Of a stretch of DNA of 64,000 nucleotides, positions 34,737-45,664 are shown piece by piece. This stretch comes from Achatina immaculata (lineage: Eukaryota > Mollusca > Gastropoda > Stylommatophora > Achatinidae), in the NCBI GenBank assembly GCA_009760885.1, contig CM019692.1, positions 54,111,762 through 54,175,761 of the forward strand. Direction: 5' to 3'. Position 1 is the first letter of the stretch, and every line of letters begins with the position of its first letter. The notes beneath the pieces are model-generated. The model searched no databases. It saw only the letters and a list, made by a program, of their open reading frames with translations, and was not told where the DNA came from. A program made the translations under genes and the position numbers.

Positions 34737-37700
34737 TTACTTATGCTCCCAATGCTTGTTTCGCATACTCCACAGCCAGCATGAGGCCTTTTCTGCTGTT
34801 TCTGAAAGGCTTCTCAATGCCCTTGCTCTTGCTTGTCCCTTTATGCCCAGTTGCTTACATAGGTCATATGCTGATGTTGCTACGAATCCTCTTGCTCCCA
34901 CTTCTACAGCTATCACTTTTGCCCTGATTCCTGCCCCCTGCCTCAGTTGCTTGACCAGATCATTGTACTTCTCACATTTGAATAAATGCTGTTCCTCTAT
35001 TCTAGTTTCGTATGGGACCGTAAGCTCGATCATTATTAATTCCTGTTTTTCTGTGGAGTACACTACAATGTCCGGTCGCATTCCTGTGTTCTTAATGGCA
35101 GTCGGGTATTCTCGTCTTTCTGGAAGGTTCGCTGTCACTTCCCAATCATTTGTACCATCTAGCAGTGATGGTAAGGGAATGTCCCTGATTTCAATATTTG
35201 ATGTCGTACCAGCACCTATGAAGTATTTAGGTGGGACCTCAACTCTTTTGCTGTTATTTGCTTTATCGTTTGCCCTGTCTACAATGGCTACTAGTTCCTG
35301 CAACACTCTGTTGTGCCGCCAGGTGTACCGTCCTTGCCCTAAAGACAATCTACATGCTGACAGCACATGTTCCAATGTTTGCCTTTCGTTGCAGAGAGGG
35401 CACTTTGTATCTTCTGATACACCCCATTTGTATAGGTTGGAGCCTGTAGGCAGAAGGTCATAAGTAGCTCTGATGATGAAGCTGAGCCTCAAGGGTGCCA
35501 TTTTCCAGATGTCATTCCATGTTAGTGATCTCTGCAGGACTTCCTCCCGTGTTGTCCATTGCCCTTGTTGTGATTGTTGGACTGCCTTCTGGACCCGCTT
35601 GTCATCCTCTGAATTCCTTACCTCGCTGATGATCATATCCCTTCTTTCCTTGCAGGAGGCCTTTGACCACCACTTGATTTCACCATGCCCAAATCCCCTT
35701 TTGTTGGTCTGGGTGTACCCTATTACTTCTTTCAGCTCCTGCGTTTCCCTGGCTGTGGTCACTTCCTCACCTACTTTCCATTTTCGTCCAGTTCTAAGTG
35801 TTGGCTGCACTTCTCGTACCACCGGATCTGTAGATTCTTGTAGCATCATTGCAAGTCTTGTTTTTCCTACCTTGTATTCTTCAACCACAGATCTGAAAGG
35901 CAGCTGCAGTTTGCTCTTCTTGCAGTACAGCGCTACATCAGTTAATCCTGGTGGTACGCCCAACCACTTTCTTATGGCTTTATTTATCTTTCTTTCGACT
36001 GCCTCTACTGTGCTGGTACTTACTTCGTAAATGAGTAGTGGCCACATCAGTTTTGGAATCAGCATGAACTGGAGGCACCATATTTTGAACTTACCCAGTA
36101 GCCTGCTTTTGTCTATGATGCTCAGTCCATTCTGCGCCATTTCTATAACCTGCTTCACAGCGCTTGAGTCCTTCATGGATGCATCATATACTCTGCCAAG
36201 GCTCTTCACTGGCTCTTCCCCTACAGTTGGGATTATTTGATTTGCCACTGTGTACGATCTTTCTATCACTTTCCCTTTCATGAGTGACAGGCTTCTTGAC
36301 TTATTTGGCTTGAAGCTCATGCGGCACCATATGATAAGGTTGTCCAAACGCTCTAACATCTTTCGTGCCTGTCCTTCACTGGTTGTTATTACTGTTGTGT
36401 CGTCCATGAATGCTTTTAGTGGTGGCATTTGACATCCATTTCTGAATCTTGGGCCTTCTGCTGCTCCTTCTGCTGCTCTTAGGATTACTTGCATGGCTAG
36501 TACGAACAGTATGGGAGATATTGTACAGCCCATTGCAATTCCTACCTGGAGCTCGATCCATCTTGTAGTATATCCTGATGTTCCAAACCTCATGAGGAAC
36601 CCTGTGAAGTACCTTTTCAGCATATTTGTGTTTTCTTTTGGCACATGATACATGTTTAGTGCTAGCCATATCATCTGGTGCGGTACTGAGCCATACGCAT
36701 TGGCTAGGTCAAGCCATATTACCTGTAGATCTTGCTTTCCAGATTTTGCCTGCTGAATGGCTTCCCAAATCATTGACGCATGCTCGAGACGTCCTGGGAA
36801 ACCTGGAATTCCTCCCTTCTGCACGGATGTATCAATGTAACCATTGTCTAGGAGGTATGTTGTTAGTCTTGTTGCCATCACAGAGAAGAATATCTTTCCT
36901 TCCACATTCAGAAGTGAGATCGGCCTGAACTGGTTGATTTCAGTGGAATTCTGCTCCTTGGGGATGTATACTCCGTTAGCCTTTTCCCATTCCTTACATA
37001 TGACTCCTTTGGTCCATGCTGTTCGTAGGAGTTTATGAAGCTTCTTTAGTACTTCAGGGCATCTTTTGTATAGTATGTAAGGAACGCCATTTGGGCCTGG
37101 TGCTGACTTGCCTTTAGCTTTCCTTACAATGCTCTCTACTTCTTGTAAGGTTGGTGGGCTGCATTTGAATTTGCTGCCTGGTGCACAAGGCCACACTAGA
37201 CCTTTCATCTGCTCGAGAGGTGTATGCTGATTTTTATCAGAGTATGTCTTGCTCAGATGTTCTTCGAGCACCTCCTTACCTGCTTTCAGCGTACCTGATT
37301 TTGGCTGTTCAAATAACTGCTTGGCAAATCCGAAGGGATCTCTGTAGAACTTCTCTTTTGCGTATCTGGTTTCCCTCTTCCTTTTACATAGTCTTTCAGC
37401 TCTGCAAAGGGCATTGTGCTGGGATTTTAGATGCTGCCAAACCTGTCTTAGTCCTTCTTTTTCTGATTCATGTGCCTTCTTGAACATTTTCCGGGCATGG
37501 TTCTTCTGCTGTCTTATTGCTTCTATTTTTCTCTGTCTTCTGGACTTTCTTGGTGTCACTTTTTCTCTTTTTGCCTGTTTGGTTCCAAACTCTTTGTAGC
37601 AGTGAAGATATATGATGTTACCAAATGCTTCCAGCTTTTGCTCCAGGTTTTTCCCTCTTAGTTGTTTGTCCAGTTCTTTGCATAATCCTGCGTCTAGGTT

Positions 37701-38048
37701 TTCCCATATGCTTTTTGCACTTGCTGGTGGAAAGTTAACCTTGTCTCTGGTCTCGTCGGAGAGCTGCATTGCCTCCCCGCTGCCTGACTCAACCTGAATA
37801 TTCTCTGTACTGTGGATTATATCCTGACAGAGGTCTTCTAATGTCTTTTCTGAGACTGGCGTCACAGTGCACTGTTGAGTATTGGTCAGCAAGGAACCAC
37901 CACATCCCTTCTTCGTTCTGTGTATCTTCATGCCACGCTGAGTGTTAAATTTCCTCCCACAGATGCATGGATACTCCATCCGCTGTTCTGAACTCGAATT
38001 AATTGGGGCGGGCATGGTCGTTTCCGTAAAGTCACTCTTCTGTAGCAT
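34737..38048 (-). CDS. Intact HERO/R2-like retrotransposon polyprotein (RT + restriction-like endonuclease)
   Basis: One uninterrupted frame of 1,103 codons. Seen, in order: an N-terminal zinc finger-like C-x-C-x12-H-x5-C (residues 28-49); a basic linker (about 150-230); reverse transcriptase with GKSAPGPNGVPYILYKRCPE (about 310), IPKEQNSTEINQFRPISLLN (about 365), LDLANAYGSVPHQ (about 443, first catalytic Asp), GIAMGCTISPILF (about 510) and AFMDDTTV (about 546, catalytic Asp pair); a CCHC knuckle CPLCNERQTLEHVLSAC (about 881); and a C-terminal restriction-like endonuclease block RPDIVVYSTEKQELIMIELT (about 989). Known: this order, with one ORF and a C-terminal PD-(D/E)XK nuclease, is that of the R2 superfamily. 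The LDLANAYGS and FMDD spellings favour HERO; NeSL is the alternative. Odd: the first ATG and about four codons come from the RTE-like sequence it abuts (38049 onward), so the native start may be Met12 or Met24. No stops or frameshifts, suggesting recent activity. Confidence 0.88.
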   Translation of the reverse strand: MLQKSDFTETTMPAPINSSSEQRMEYPCICGRKFNTQRGMKIHRTKKGCGGSLLTNTQQCTVTPVSEKTLEDLCQDIIHSTENIQVESGSGEAMQLSDETRDKVNFPPASAKSIWENLDAGLCKELDKQLRGKNLEQKLEAFGNIIYLHCYKEFGTKQAKREKVTPRKSRRQRKIEAIRQQKNHARKMFKKAHESEKEGLRQVWQHLKSQHNALCRAERLCKRKRETRYAKEKFYRDPFGFAKQLFEQPKSGTLKAGKEVLEEHLSKTYSDKNQHTPLEQMKGLVWPCAPGSKFKCSPPTLQEVESIVRKAKGKSAPGPNGVPYILYKRCPEVLKKLHKLLRTAWTKGVICKEWEKANGVYIPKEQNSTEINQFRPISLLNVEGKIFFSVMATRLTTYLLDNGYIDTSVQKGGIPGFPGRLEHASMIWEAIQQAKSGKQDLQVIWLDLANAYGSVPHQMIWLALNMYHVPKENTNMLKRYFTGFLMRFGTSGYTTRWIELQVGIAMGCTISPILFVLAMQVILRAAEGAAEGPRFRNGCQMPPLKAFMDDTTVITTSEGQARKMLERLDNLIIWCRMSFKPNKSRSLSLMKGKVIERSYTVANQIIPTVGEEPVKSLGRVYDASMKDSSAVKQVIEMAQNGLSIIDKSRLLGKFKIWCLQFMLIPKLMWPLLIYEVSTSTVEAVERKINKAIRKWLGVPPGLTDVALYCKKSKLQLPFRSVVEEYKVGKTRLAMMLQESTDPVVREVQPTLRTGRKWKVGEEVTTARETQELKEVIGYTQTNKRGFGHGEIKWWSKASCKERRDMIISEVRNSEDDKRVQKAVQQSQQGQWTTREEVLQRSLTWNDIWKMAPLRLSFIIRATYDLLPTGSNLYKWGVSEDTKCPLCNERQTLEHVLSACRLSLGQGRYTWRHNRVLQELVAIVDRANDKANNSKRVEVPPKYFIGAGTTSNIEIRDIPLPSLLDGTNDWEVTANLPERREYPTAIKNTGMRPDIVVYSTEKQELIMIELTVPYETRIEEQHLFKCEKYNDLVKQLRQGAGIRAKVIAVEVGARGFVATSAYDLCKQLGIKGQARARALRSLSETAEKASCWLWSMRNKHWEHK

Positions 38049-40395
38049 TTACATTCAAAGGCATTTATGTGTTTCTCAGCTGTTTTGTTAAGTGTCCAGG
38101 TCTCACAGGCATATGTTGAGATGGGAAAGATGCATGCCCTTAAAAATCTTATTTTTATAGTTCTGTCTGCTCCTCTGCACAGATTCTTTATTTGTTTTAC
38201 TTTCTGAAGAGCGATAGATGTCCTCCTTTTAATTTCCCTCATTGTATCTCCATTATTAGTTAGCAGTGATCCAAGATATTCAAAACTCTCCACTTCTTCC
38301 AGTTTTTCCTCACTGATACATTTTTCAGCTACCTTGTTTGTTTTGTCAGTGTCATCAATTGAATTTTCTTCGCATTAAGATAGAAGTATTGTTTTTCGCT
38401 GTTCTTCCGGATTGACATAATTAGTTTTTCCATTCCTTTTTGTGTTGTGGACAGTAGTACTGTTTCATCAGCATATCTAATCTCCGCTATTTCATAACCT
38501 CCAATTGTTATGGCACCATAATATTCTTTGTCTATATCTTCTCTAACATTCTTCATTATATTTTTCAGTATACAAGTTAAATAAGTAGCCTTGATGGACC
38601 CTTTGTTTTATGTCAAACCAAGTTGTTGTTTCACCATTTATTCTTACTGCTGCTTGCTGGTCTAGATACAGCAGTGATGTTAATTGTATCAAATGTGTTG
38701 GAAATCCCAATTTTTCCATTATTTCCCAAAGTATCTCCCGTTGTACACAATCAAATGTCTTTGAGTAGTCTATAAAGGATAAATATAGGTTCATATTAAA
38801 TTCTCTACATTTCTCTATTATTAATCTTAGATTGAATATATGATCTCTTGATCCTGTTCCTTGTATGAAACCAGCTTGGACCATTTTGAATTCTTCTTCT
38901 ATTTTCTTAAAATATCTATCCATTATGATTTTTAACAGAATTTTACTGGCATAACTAATCAAGACAACAGTTCTATAGTTTGTGCATAATTTCAGGTTAC
39001 CCTTTTTGTGGCAGTGGTATGAATACAGGCCAAATACATGAATGCCATATCTTTTTACATAGTGCATGATAGATTGTTGCACATTCCTTTCCCCCTGCTT
39101 TAATAAGTTCAGCTGTTATCTCATCACATCCTGGTGATTTACCATTTTTCAGATTCTTTATTCCCCATAAATCTTCTTCTATTGTCGGTTTAGGTTCTTT
39201 CTCCTCCAATAATAATTCACACTGTAGATTTCTGCTTTCACATTCAGTTGTTTCATACATTCCTCTGCAATATTCCTTCCATCTTTCTAGAATTTCCTCT
39301 GTATCTGTCAAGGTGTTCCCCATCTCTTCACAAATTACATTTAGCTTGGGTGTGATATTTCTCGTCAATGTCTTCATTTTTTAAAACATTTTTCTATCTC
39401 TTCCACACTTCTGATGTCCTTCTATTCTTTCACAACAATCTTGTATGTACTGTTTTTTTAAATATTTTCTTATGTTTCTTAGCACTTCTTTTGTTAAAGA
39501 TTTATATTCTTCTTTGTTGTTGTTTGTCACGTTCCACTTCGTCTTCATTTCTCTACGTTGTTTTATCAGTTCTAGTTTACCTGCTGTAATCCATCCATTC
39601 TTTTGTGTTTTCTTTACAGGAACCACGTCTTAAAATATCTCTGGCCTGTGTAGCCAGTTCATTTGGTATCATGTCCTCCTGTACAGCCATCAGGATTTCG
39701 AAAGGATTCTTCACTTCTATACTGTATTCTTCTCGTAATTTTGTAAGATCAAAGCGGAGTGATCGTGATCCGGTAACTGTCTCTTTTATCTTTATCTTCA
39801 TGTCTGCTAAAAATAACTCATTGTCCGCGTCACAATCAGCACCTGGTAATGTTTTTTTCTGATGTTATACTTGATCTCCACCTTTTTTGCACTAAAATGT
39901 AATCTGTTTGATTCTTGTTCTTCCCATCAGATGATGTCCATGTGTAAAGTCTTCTTGCATATTGTTTAAAAAGTGTGTTAGCAATTATTAGCTTATTTTC
40001 CATGCAAAACGCCATTAGATTGTCACCTGTCGCATTTCTATTCCCTATGCTAAATTTCCCTACAACATGTCCTTCGTTTTCTCCTCTTTCTGTACCAGTC
40101 TTTGCATTAATATCCCCCATTATTAATACAGTATCATTTTACTGTACCTGGTCTATCGTCGTTTGCAGTGTGTTATAAAAGTCTTCTACTTCCTCTTCTT
40201 CTGCTGCTGATGTAGGTGCATATATCTGGATGATTGTTACATTTATAGGAGTGCCCTTAAGTCTTATAATGAGGATTCTGTCACTTACTAGATTGTAACC
40301 TAGTAACGCTTTTCATGTTGAATTGTCCAAGTAAAACGCCAGTCCTAATTAGTTTCCTCCTAATTCTCCACCAGAGTATATAACTATATTATCAT
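38034..40395 (-). mobile_element. RTE-like family C element, decayed copy 1
   Basis: Minus strand, several frames: endonuclease part with IQIYAPTSAAEEEEVEDFYN, MGDINAKTGTERGENEG (GDIN) and TWTSSDGKNKNQTDYILV; linker 39381-39626; RT with LKNGKSPGCDEITAELIKAG, MVQAGFIQGTGSRDHIFNLR, SFIDYSKTFDCVQREIL, a missing QGC-type motif frame near 38570, EIRYADETVLLSTTQ; and the end FECKCYRRV (38048). Stops and frameshifts in every part. Its 3' portion is cut off at about 38034 by the HERO/R2-like element. Confidence 0.85.
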
Positions 40396-40404
40396 TCTCG
40401 CTCT

Positions 40405-40720
40405 TGAAGTGTCCACACTACAAGAACTTAATATTGAAGAAGGTTGGCTAGTAAATAGGATTAAACAAAGAAAACTTAAATATTTTGGACACATTAAATG
40501 TCATGATAATCTAGAGAAGACCGTTCTTGGAAAGGTACATAATGGGAACGAGAGAGGAAAACTAAGGCGAAGATGGATGCAAGACATCGGTGATGATCTG
40601 CTGTTGGATGCATCAACTGCAGGGCATCTTACTCATAGCTGAGAGGCCTATAGGAGTGCTGTTGGGGAGGCAAAGTTCCGCGAGGGATATGCAAATGAAT
40701 GAAATGAAATGAAATGATAT
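40405..40720 (+). mobile_element. RTE-like family C, 3' fragment (plus strand)
   Basis: LQELNIEEGWLVNRIKQRKL, KYFGHIKCHDNLEKTVLGK, RRRWMQDIGDDLLLDASTAG, then an (ATGAA)n-type tail. Lies tail-to-tail with the next copy (40775-41600, minus). Confidence 0.85.
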
Positions 40721-40774
40721 TTCTTTACGACTGATAATGTGACTTAAAATTATGTTTATGAGATTCAGTCACTC

Positions 40775-41600
40775 AGTCATTTGCATGTCCCTTGAGCTGT
40801 TAGGGAGCAAAGTTCCGAAAAGATATGCAAATGACAGACAGACAGAGGAACTTTGCCTCTCCTGTAGGCCTCTCGGTTGTAAGCAAGATGGCCTGCTGCT
40901 GATGCATCTATTTGCAGATCATCAACGATGTCTTGCAACCATCTTCGCCTTGGTCTTCCTCTCTTTCTTTTCCCCATTATGTACCCTTCCAAAACGGTTT
41001 TCTCTAGATTATCATGACGTTTAATGTGTCCAAAATATTTAAGTTTTGTCGTTTTAATCTTCTTTACTAGCCAGCCTTCTTCAAAAGTTAAGTTCTTGTA
41101 GTATGGATATATTTGTTCTTTTATGTGTCCATGATATTTGAAGGTGTCATCTGTAGAATTTACGTTCAAAGGCATTTATGTATTTCTCAGCAGTTTTGTT
41201 AAGTGTCCAGGTCTCGCAGGCATATGTTGCGATGGGAAAGATGCATGATTTTAAAAAATATATTGTTGTAGTTCTGTCTGTTCCTCTGCACAACGTCTTT
41301 AGTTGTTTTATTTTTTGAAGAGCGATAGATATCCCCCTTTCAATATCCCTCATTGTATCTCCATTATGAGTTAGTAATGATGCAAGATATTAAAAACTCT
41401 CCACCTCTTCCAATTTGTCCTCATTGACATATATTTCAGCTGCCTTATTTATTTTGTCAGCTGTCATCAATTTAATTTTCTTTGCATTAAGATAAATGTT
41501 TTGCTCTTCACTGTTCTTACATACTGACATAAATAATTGTTCTGTTCCTTTTTGTGTTGTGCACAATAATACTGTGTCATCAACATACTTTTATGAGATA
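40775..41600 (-). mobile_element. RTE-like family C, 3' fragment (minus strand)
   Basis: The minus strand gives RDIERGISIALQKIKQLKTL, CRGTDRTTTIYFLKSCIFPI, ATYACETWTLNKTAEKYINA, then frameshift, EEGWLVKKIKTTKLKYFGHI, KRGRPRRRWLQDIVDDLQID. Forms an inverted pair with 40405-40720, about 55 bp apart. Confidence 0.85.
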
Positions 41601-42769
41601 TGAGACTAATATGTTTCGCTTTAATGTTGGCATTTTTTATAGTTACTACTATTGTACTCCCCTAAGTTTGTGAACGCTAATGTTATACCACTCTATATAT
41701 TTTTTATGATGATTTGCATGGCTGTAGTTTTGAGATATTGAGACAAACGTTTGCTTTACAGTAGGTACATTGGAGAGAAAATATTTGAGTTTTGCCAAAT
41801 TATTTAGTTGAACCGACAAGATTGTTTTCAGATTATTAGTTCGAGTTTGTGCTCAACACTAAATAAGATTGGCACAGAGGGGTAAAGGGCCAAGAATTAT
41901 CATGAATGAATGAAGACTTTGAGGTGAAATAATCTCTGTCAGTGGAGGAAGTTCATTGAGATATTTTTGGAGTATTCTTTTTTTCAAGGAGTCGGTTAGA
42001 TGACTGCCAGGTATATCACATTCTTCACACAGAGTATGTCTGATGGAATATGTGTGGGTATTATATTCCATTGTTTCCAATGAATACGAGCTACGGACGG
42101 TTATTGCTCTGATATTATTTTTTTGTCATCTGAACAAATGCATGTTGTTGTTGTTGTTTTTTTTGGAGTGCGTATGTGAAATCGCTTTGATGTAGAAGAT
42201 GCATCAACTAAAGAAGAACCATTATTTAATGTTTTATGAGCTGTTTTTGAAAAAGATGTAAATATGGTCATTCATAAATTTTTCGACAGACATATAACAG
42301 ACGGACAGGTAGAGATAATATATATTCAGGAGATACATCTAGCACCAGAAGTAGTTACAGTCAGATAAAAGATACGCCTGTGTTTCAAGTTAGAAAGTGA
42401 TTATTACTACTGCGTGAGAAATTCAATTTTGACATTTTTTAGAATTCTGTGCAAAATGCTTCCAGAGATGTCTCAGTTTGATGCTTGTGAATTTCTTTTG
42501 TTGAGTATTAAAAGTAAACTATAATTTGATTCAAGAACGAACCATATGTTTTTTTGTAATGACGATGTGTGTTAAGATTTTAATCTTGTGGTGAACAATT
42601 AGTAACATGTGGAGAGACGTTCTGAACTGCTGAAATGAACAAAAATAAAAAAGAGACGAAGTAGTGCATTCATAAATACAAAGTGACAATGGAGAAAGAC
42701 AAGCATCCATTGATTCAAGTGGCAGAATTATAAGACAGTATGTATCAACTGAAATTTCTTCAATCATCA
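41601..42769. other. Nothing firmly recognised
   Basis: AT-rich. A minus-strand frame at 41859-42080 (HTLCEECDIPGSHLTDSLKK...) is faintly like the Cys-rich end of LINE ORFs, but I cannot support it. Confidence 0.4.
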
Positions 42770-43067
42770 GTACGAGGTGTGTCTAAAAAGTTCGGTGAAT
42801 GGTCCGACATCTGAACAAAAACATGGGCTAAATGCTTGGCCATGCACGTGGCTATCTAGAGACACGTCAAGAAGCGCCACCTAGCGTGGAGTACACGTGA
42901 CCGACAGGGTAAACAAGCTTCGGCCAATCGAACTAGTCAGAGTGAGAGGTAAGGTCACAGTGCAATGGAGCAATAAGTGAACATCAAGTTCTACTACATA
43001 TTGGAGAAAACGGCGACGATACGCATGAAATGTTGCTGCAAGTGTACGGGACAGATAATAATGTTTC
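42770..43067 (+). mobile_element. Mariner element, 5' end only
   Basis: Starts at TA-CGAGGTGTGTCTAAAAAGTTCG, the form of a mariner terminal repeat with its TA target. About 190 bp later MEQ, a stop, then VNIKFYYILEKTATIR and, after a frameshift, EMLLQVYGTDNNVS: the first ~35 residues of a mariner transposase. The rest is absent from 43067 onward. Confidence 0.75.
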
Positions 43068-43462
43068 ACAACAAAACTGAGTTATACAATGATAAATAAG
43101 TATTGTTAAAAACTACACGGCAAAAATTTAAAGCGGTAAAACATACATGATTACAACACAGAGCATTACAATTATAAAGCAAAATCTAAATCAGATAAAA
43201 ACGACAGTCACTCAAGCGAAGTAAAGATTTGAGGGATTTTGGTTATTGTGTGAACTTTGCTATGATGAGAACTTGAATATCGCGGTAACTTCAGAATGGT
43301 AGGTACTTTGCTACTCTGGAAGAAAACTGGATATTGTGGAAACTTGAATGTGGTTGGAATTGACTAAACTGGGAACTTGAATATGGTTGGAACTTGACTA
43401 TAGTGGGAACTTGACTATGATGGGAACTCATACATGATGTCATGAGCGTTTACAAGGATGTC
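43068..43462. other. Region downstream of receptor gene 1
   Basis: 43320-43430 contains short repeats of GGTTGGAACTTGACTATGAT. Read on the minus strand, the part just below 43463 continues the homology to the old cytoplasmic tail end (…ATGTATGAGTTCCCATCATAG). Confidence 0.5.
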
Positions 43463-43588
43463 CTATTCTGACACTGCTGTGTCCTGAAGTTCAGTGCTTC
43501 CAGAACATGATGTTTGGCTAGGACTGAAATGTTCCTGTGTCTCTGGTTCTTGTGGACAAAGATGGTATTTGTGTGCTAGAATATGGAA
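43463..43588 (-). CDS. Receptor gene 1, possible alternative terminal cytoplasmic exon (or relic)
   Basis: Seen: acceptor CTTCTCTTAATCATTTCAG above 43588, then 41 codons in phase 0 ending in TAG (43463-43465). It matches the entry phase of exon 44787-45023 and is a diverged duplicate of it (shared layout: F-[QH] start, ..ETQ.., S.S.TE., D.V). So after the transmembrane exon (which ends phase 0) either exon could be spliced. The stop cuts the tail at 41 residues. Below the stop the homology continues to MYEFPS-stop, so the TAG may be a disabling mutation and this may be a pseudo-exon. RNA evidence is needed to choose. Confidence 0.45.
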   Translation of the reverse strand, partial: FHILAHKYHLCPQEPETQEHFSPSQTSCSGSTELQDTAVSE

Positions 43589-44786
43589 CTGAAATGATTA
43601 AGAGAAGGCTAAAGAAAAAAAGGGCTTTCCATGTTTATTTTATATCTTTCGCACCCCCCCCCCCAATCGTATTTTCTCCCTTAATTTGATTGGCCTCATT
43701 ATTTTCCCTGTATTCAGAAGTTAGTACAACCAAAGGCTGTGGATAATCATCTTATTCCTGTGCCACATCCACAGTCCTTAGTGGATGTCCAGAATAGTTT
43801 TTCTTAGAAATAGTCTTCTGTCCATCTCTGAATTTGTCCAGTTGCCTACATTGTTATTTTGCTATACATCTTTCCCTGCATGACATTTTTCATTATATTC
43901 TTGTATCTCTTACAATGTCCAGCACACTTTGTGTGCCTAGAGCAGTGTTACTTTTTTATTTTTTTCTTGTTTGTTTTCCAATTGTTTCGATAATAGTTCT
44001 TATATATTTTCTTTTTTTCAAAGCAGTATTACTTTTATTTGCCCCAATTTCTATCAAACCAGTTACTGGTTAGTCTAGTGTACGCCAGACAAAATTCGAC
44101 TTTAAGTTTTAAACATAATATATCAAGAGGTGATAATAATGAGAAAGGGATGTCGAGTTTAGATCGTTTCGTTTCATCGCCTTTTCAATGTTCATTTTCT
44201 ATTTGTTTAGTTACATTGAAACAGTTTTCTGATTACACAGCTGTCAGAAACAACCTCAGTAATAAGGGACACGGCTCGTTGCGTAAGAACACCTTGTTAC
44301 AATTTCTTGATAATATGATTATCAGTAACTTTTCTATTATAATCTCCTGTAGAAATATATAAACTTATAACTTGGCAATATGTATCAAAATATACAAAAG
44401 AAATGGAAAGGGGAAATGAAATACATAATTCTGAATATAAACTTTGGTACAACTACGTAGCAACATTATAACGAAATTTAAAAAAAAACGTTAATACAAT
44501 GTTGAGTACAATATACAACTTTAATTTTTAAAAAATTCATTCTGGTTAAAAAAATACATCTAATTCTATTGATTAAAAACTTCTAACTTAAAAAAAACAA
44601 ACTCAGCAGAGTTGAACCAAGTGGCAACCAATTAGTGTGGGTAAAGCAACATGACAATACACTCAGATAACCAGATAACAAAAACTCGAGTGTTAAAAAC
44701 AGTTCCATGATAATAAATCAGTACGGTTAAAAACTACAGGCAACAACTCGAAATGTTACAACTAAATGACAAAATCTTTATATGAT
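43589..44786. other. Intron or 3' flank of receptor gene 1
   Basis: AT-rich, with poly-C near 43655. Forms the 3' UTR of the 44787 exon if that is used. A possible ATTAAA-type poly(A) signal lies near 44520 on the minus strand; weak. Confidence 0.35.
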
Positions 44787-45023
44787 TCAAATCACATTCA
44801 CCCAAGCATGACAGAAGTTCAATGGGAATTCGCCCATTGTGGGAACTCTACTAAGGTGGTAGCTCGTACATGGTCTCATGAAATTTTCACAGATTTCCTC
44901 ATCTGGCGTTACCTTGTCATAAAATTCAGTACTACTAGACCCTGATGTGTTGTTTAGACGGATAGATCCCTGTGTCTCTGACTGTTTTGTGGCTGTAGGA
45001 GATGTCTGCATCTTAGTTTGGAA
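44787..45023 (-). CDS. Receptor gene 1, terminal exon: cytoplasmic tail
   Basis: Seen: acceptor TTTATGTTGCTCTTTTCAG directly above 45023, then 78 codons in phase 0 ending in TGA (44787-44789). The transmembrane exon at 45477-45664 ends in phase 0, so they join. The tail is Ser/Thr-rich with a tyrosine in STEFYDKVTPDEE, a possible SH2-type docking site (Y-D-K-V), though not a canonical ITIM (no hydrophobic residue at -2). Odd: near 44865 the sequence also encodes MYELPP-stop in another frame, and the paralogous exon at 43463-43588 keeps the equivalent MYEFPS-stop in register, so a 1-bp loss here probably lengthened the tail by about 20 residues. Confidence 0.68.
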   Translation of the reverse strand, partial: FQTKMQTSPTATKQSETQGSIRLNNTSGSSSTEFYDKVTPDEEICENFMRPCTSYHLSRVPTMGEFPLNFCHAWVNVI

Positions 45024-45476
45024 CTGAAAAGAGCAACATAAAATACAAATAAACAACAGCGGGTTGTCACATGTTTCATGTCTCCAGTATCACAGACGAT
45101 TAAAGTCTTTGACCAGTCCTATAATTTCGTCCAGTATTCAATATTTTGTTGTTAGTCACTACATCCCTGTGTCATGCCGATCAAGAGAACGACATCGACA
45201 TAGGTGGATGGACAACATTTAAAACAAAATATGACCTGGATTCAGCTTGGCTTGAAGCACTGTGAAAAAAATGGGATAGAATAAGGAGAAGATTTATTTC
45301 AGCCAACCTTCCATAGGAAGATACGGTAGGATGATCATGTCAAAATAATGAGGGAACTATGGGGAGTATTTACCCTTGATTTTATATAGTTTCAACTGTC
45401 AATCAAAGGTATTCCCATCACAATTCTATTGCATACAATGTATCATACTATTTACATACGTTATTAAGATAATTAC
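45024..45476. other. Intron of receptor gene 1
   Basis: No element recognised between the two 3' exons. Confidence 0.5.
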
Positions 45477-45664
45477 CTGTTTGAATATTATATTGTCTTT
45501 CATCACTAGCATTGTTAGTTGTCGAAATGTAATTTCCATAAAGTTATCGCCCTTGTTGTGAAAGCGTTTCTTGATAAAGTAGATGATAATAATAATAATG
45601 AATGACACACCCACGATACATATGACGGCAATGAAAGCATACATCCAGGGGGACGGGGAAGAGA
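45477..45664 (-). CDS. Receptor gene 1, transmembrane exon
   Basis: Seen: acceptor AAAATTCTGTTTCTTTCAG above 45664, donor GTAATT at 45471-45476 (minus). Length is 188 bp, phase 1 to phase 0, 62 codons. A short Ser/Pro stalk (SSPSPW) is followed by a hydrophobic helix of about 22 residues (MYAFIAVICIVGVSFIIIII continuing IYF) and a stop-transfer KKRFHNK, so the protein is type I with a cytoplasmic C-terminus. The preceding exon 48898-49245 ends in phase 1 and the next starts in phase 0; both fit. The encoded NFMEITFRQ and later NIIFKQ begin the cytoplasmic region. Confidence 0.8.

Noticed and set aside
41859..42080. Cys-containing minus-strand frame as a receptor exon
   Set aside because: No acceptor/donor pair with the right phases. 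Faint LINE-like look only.
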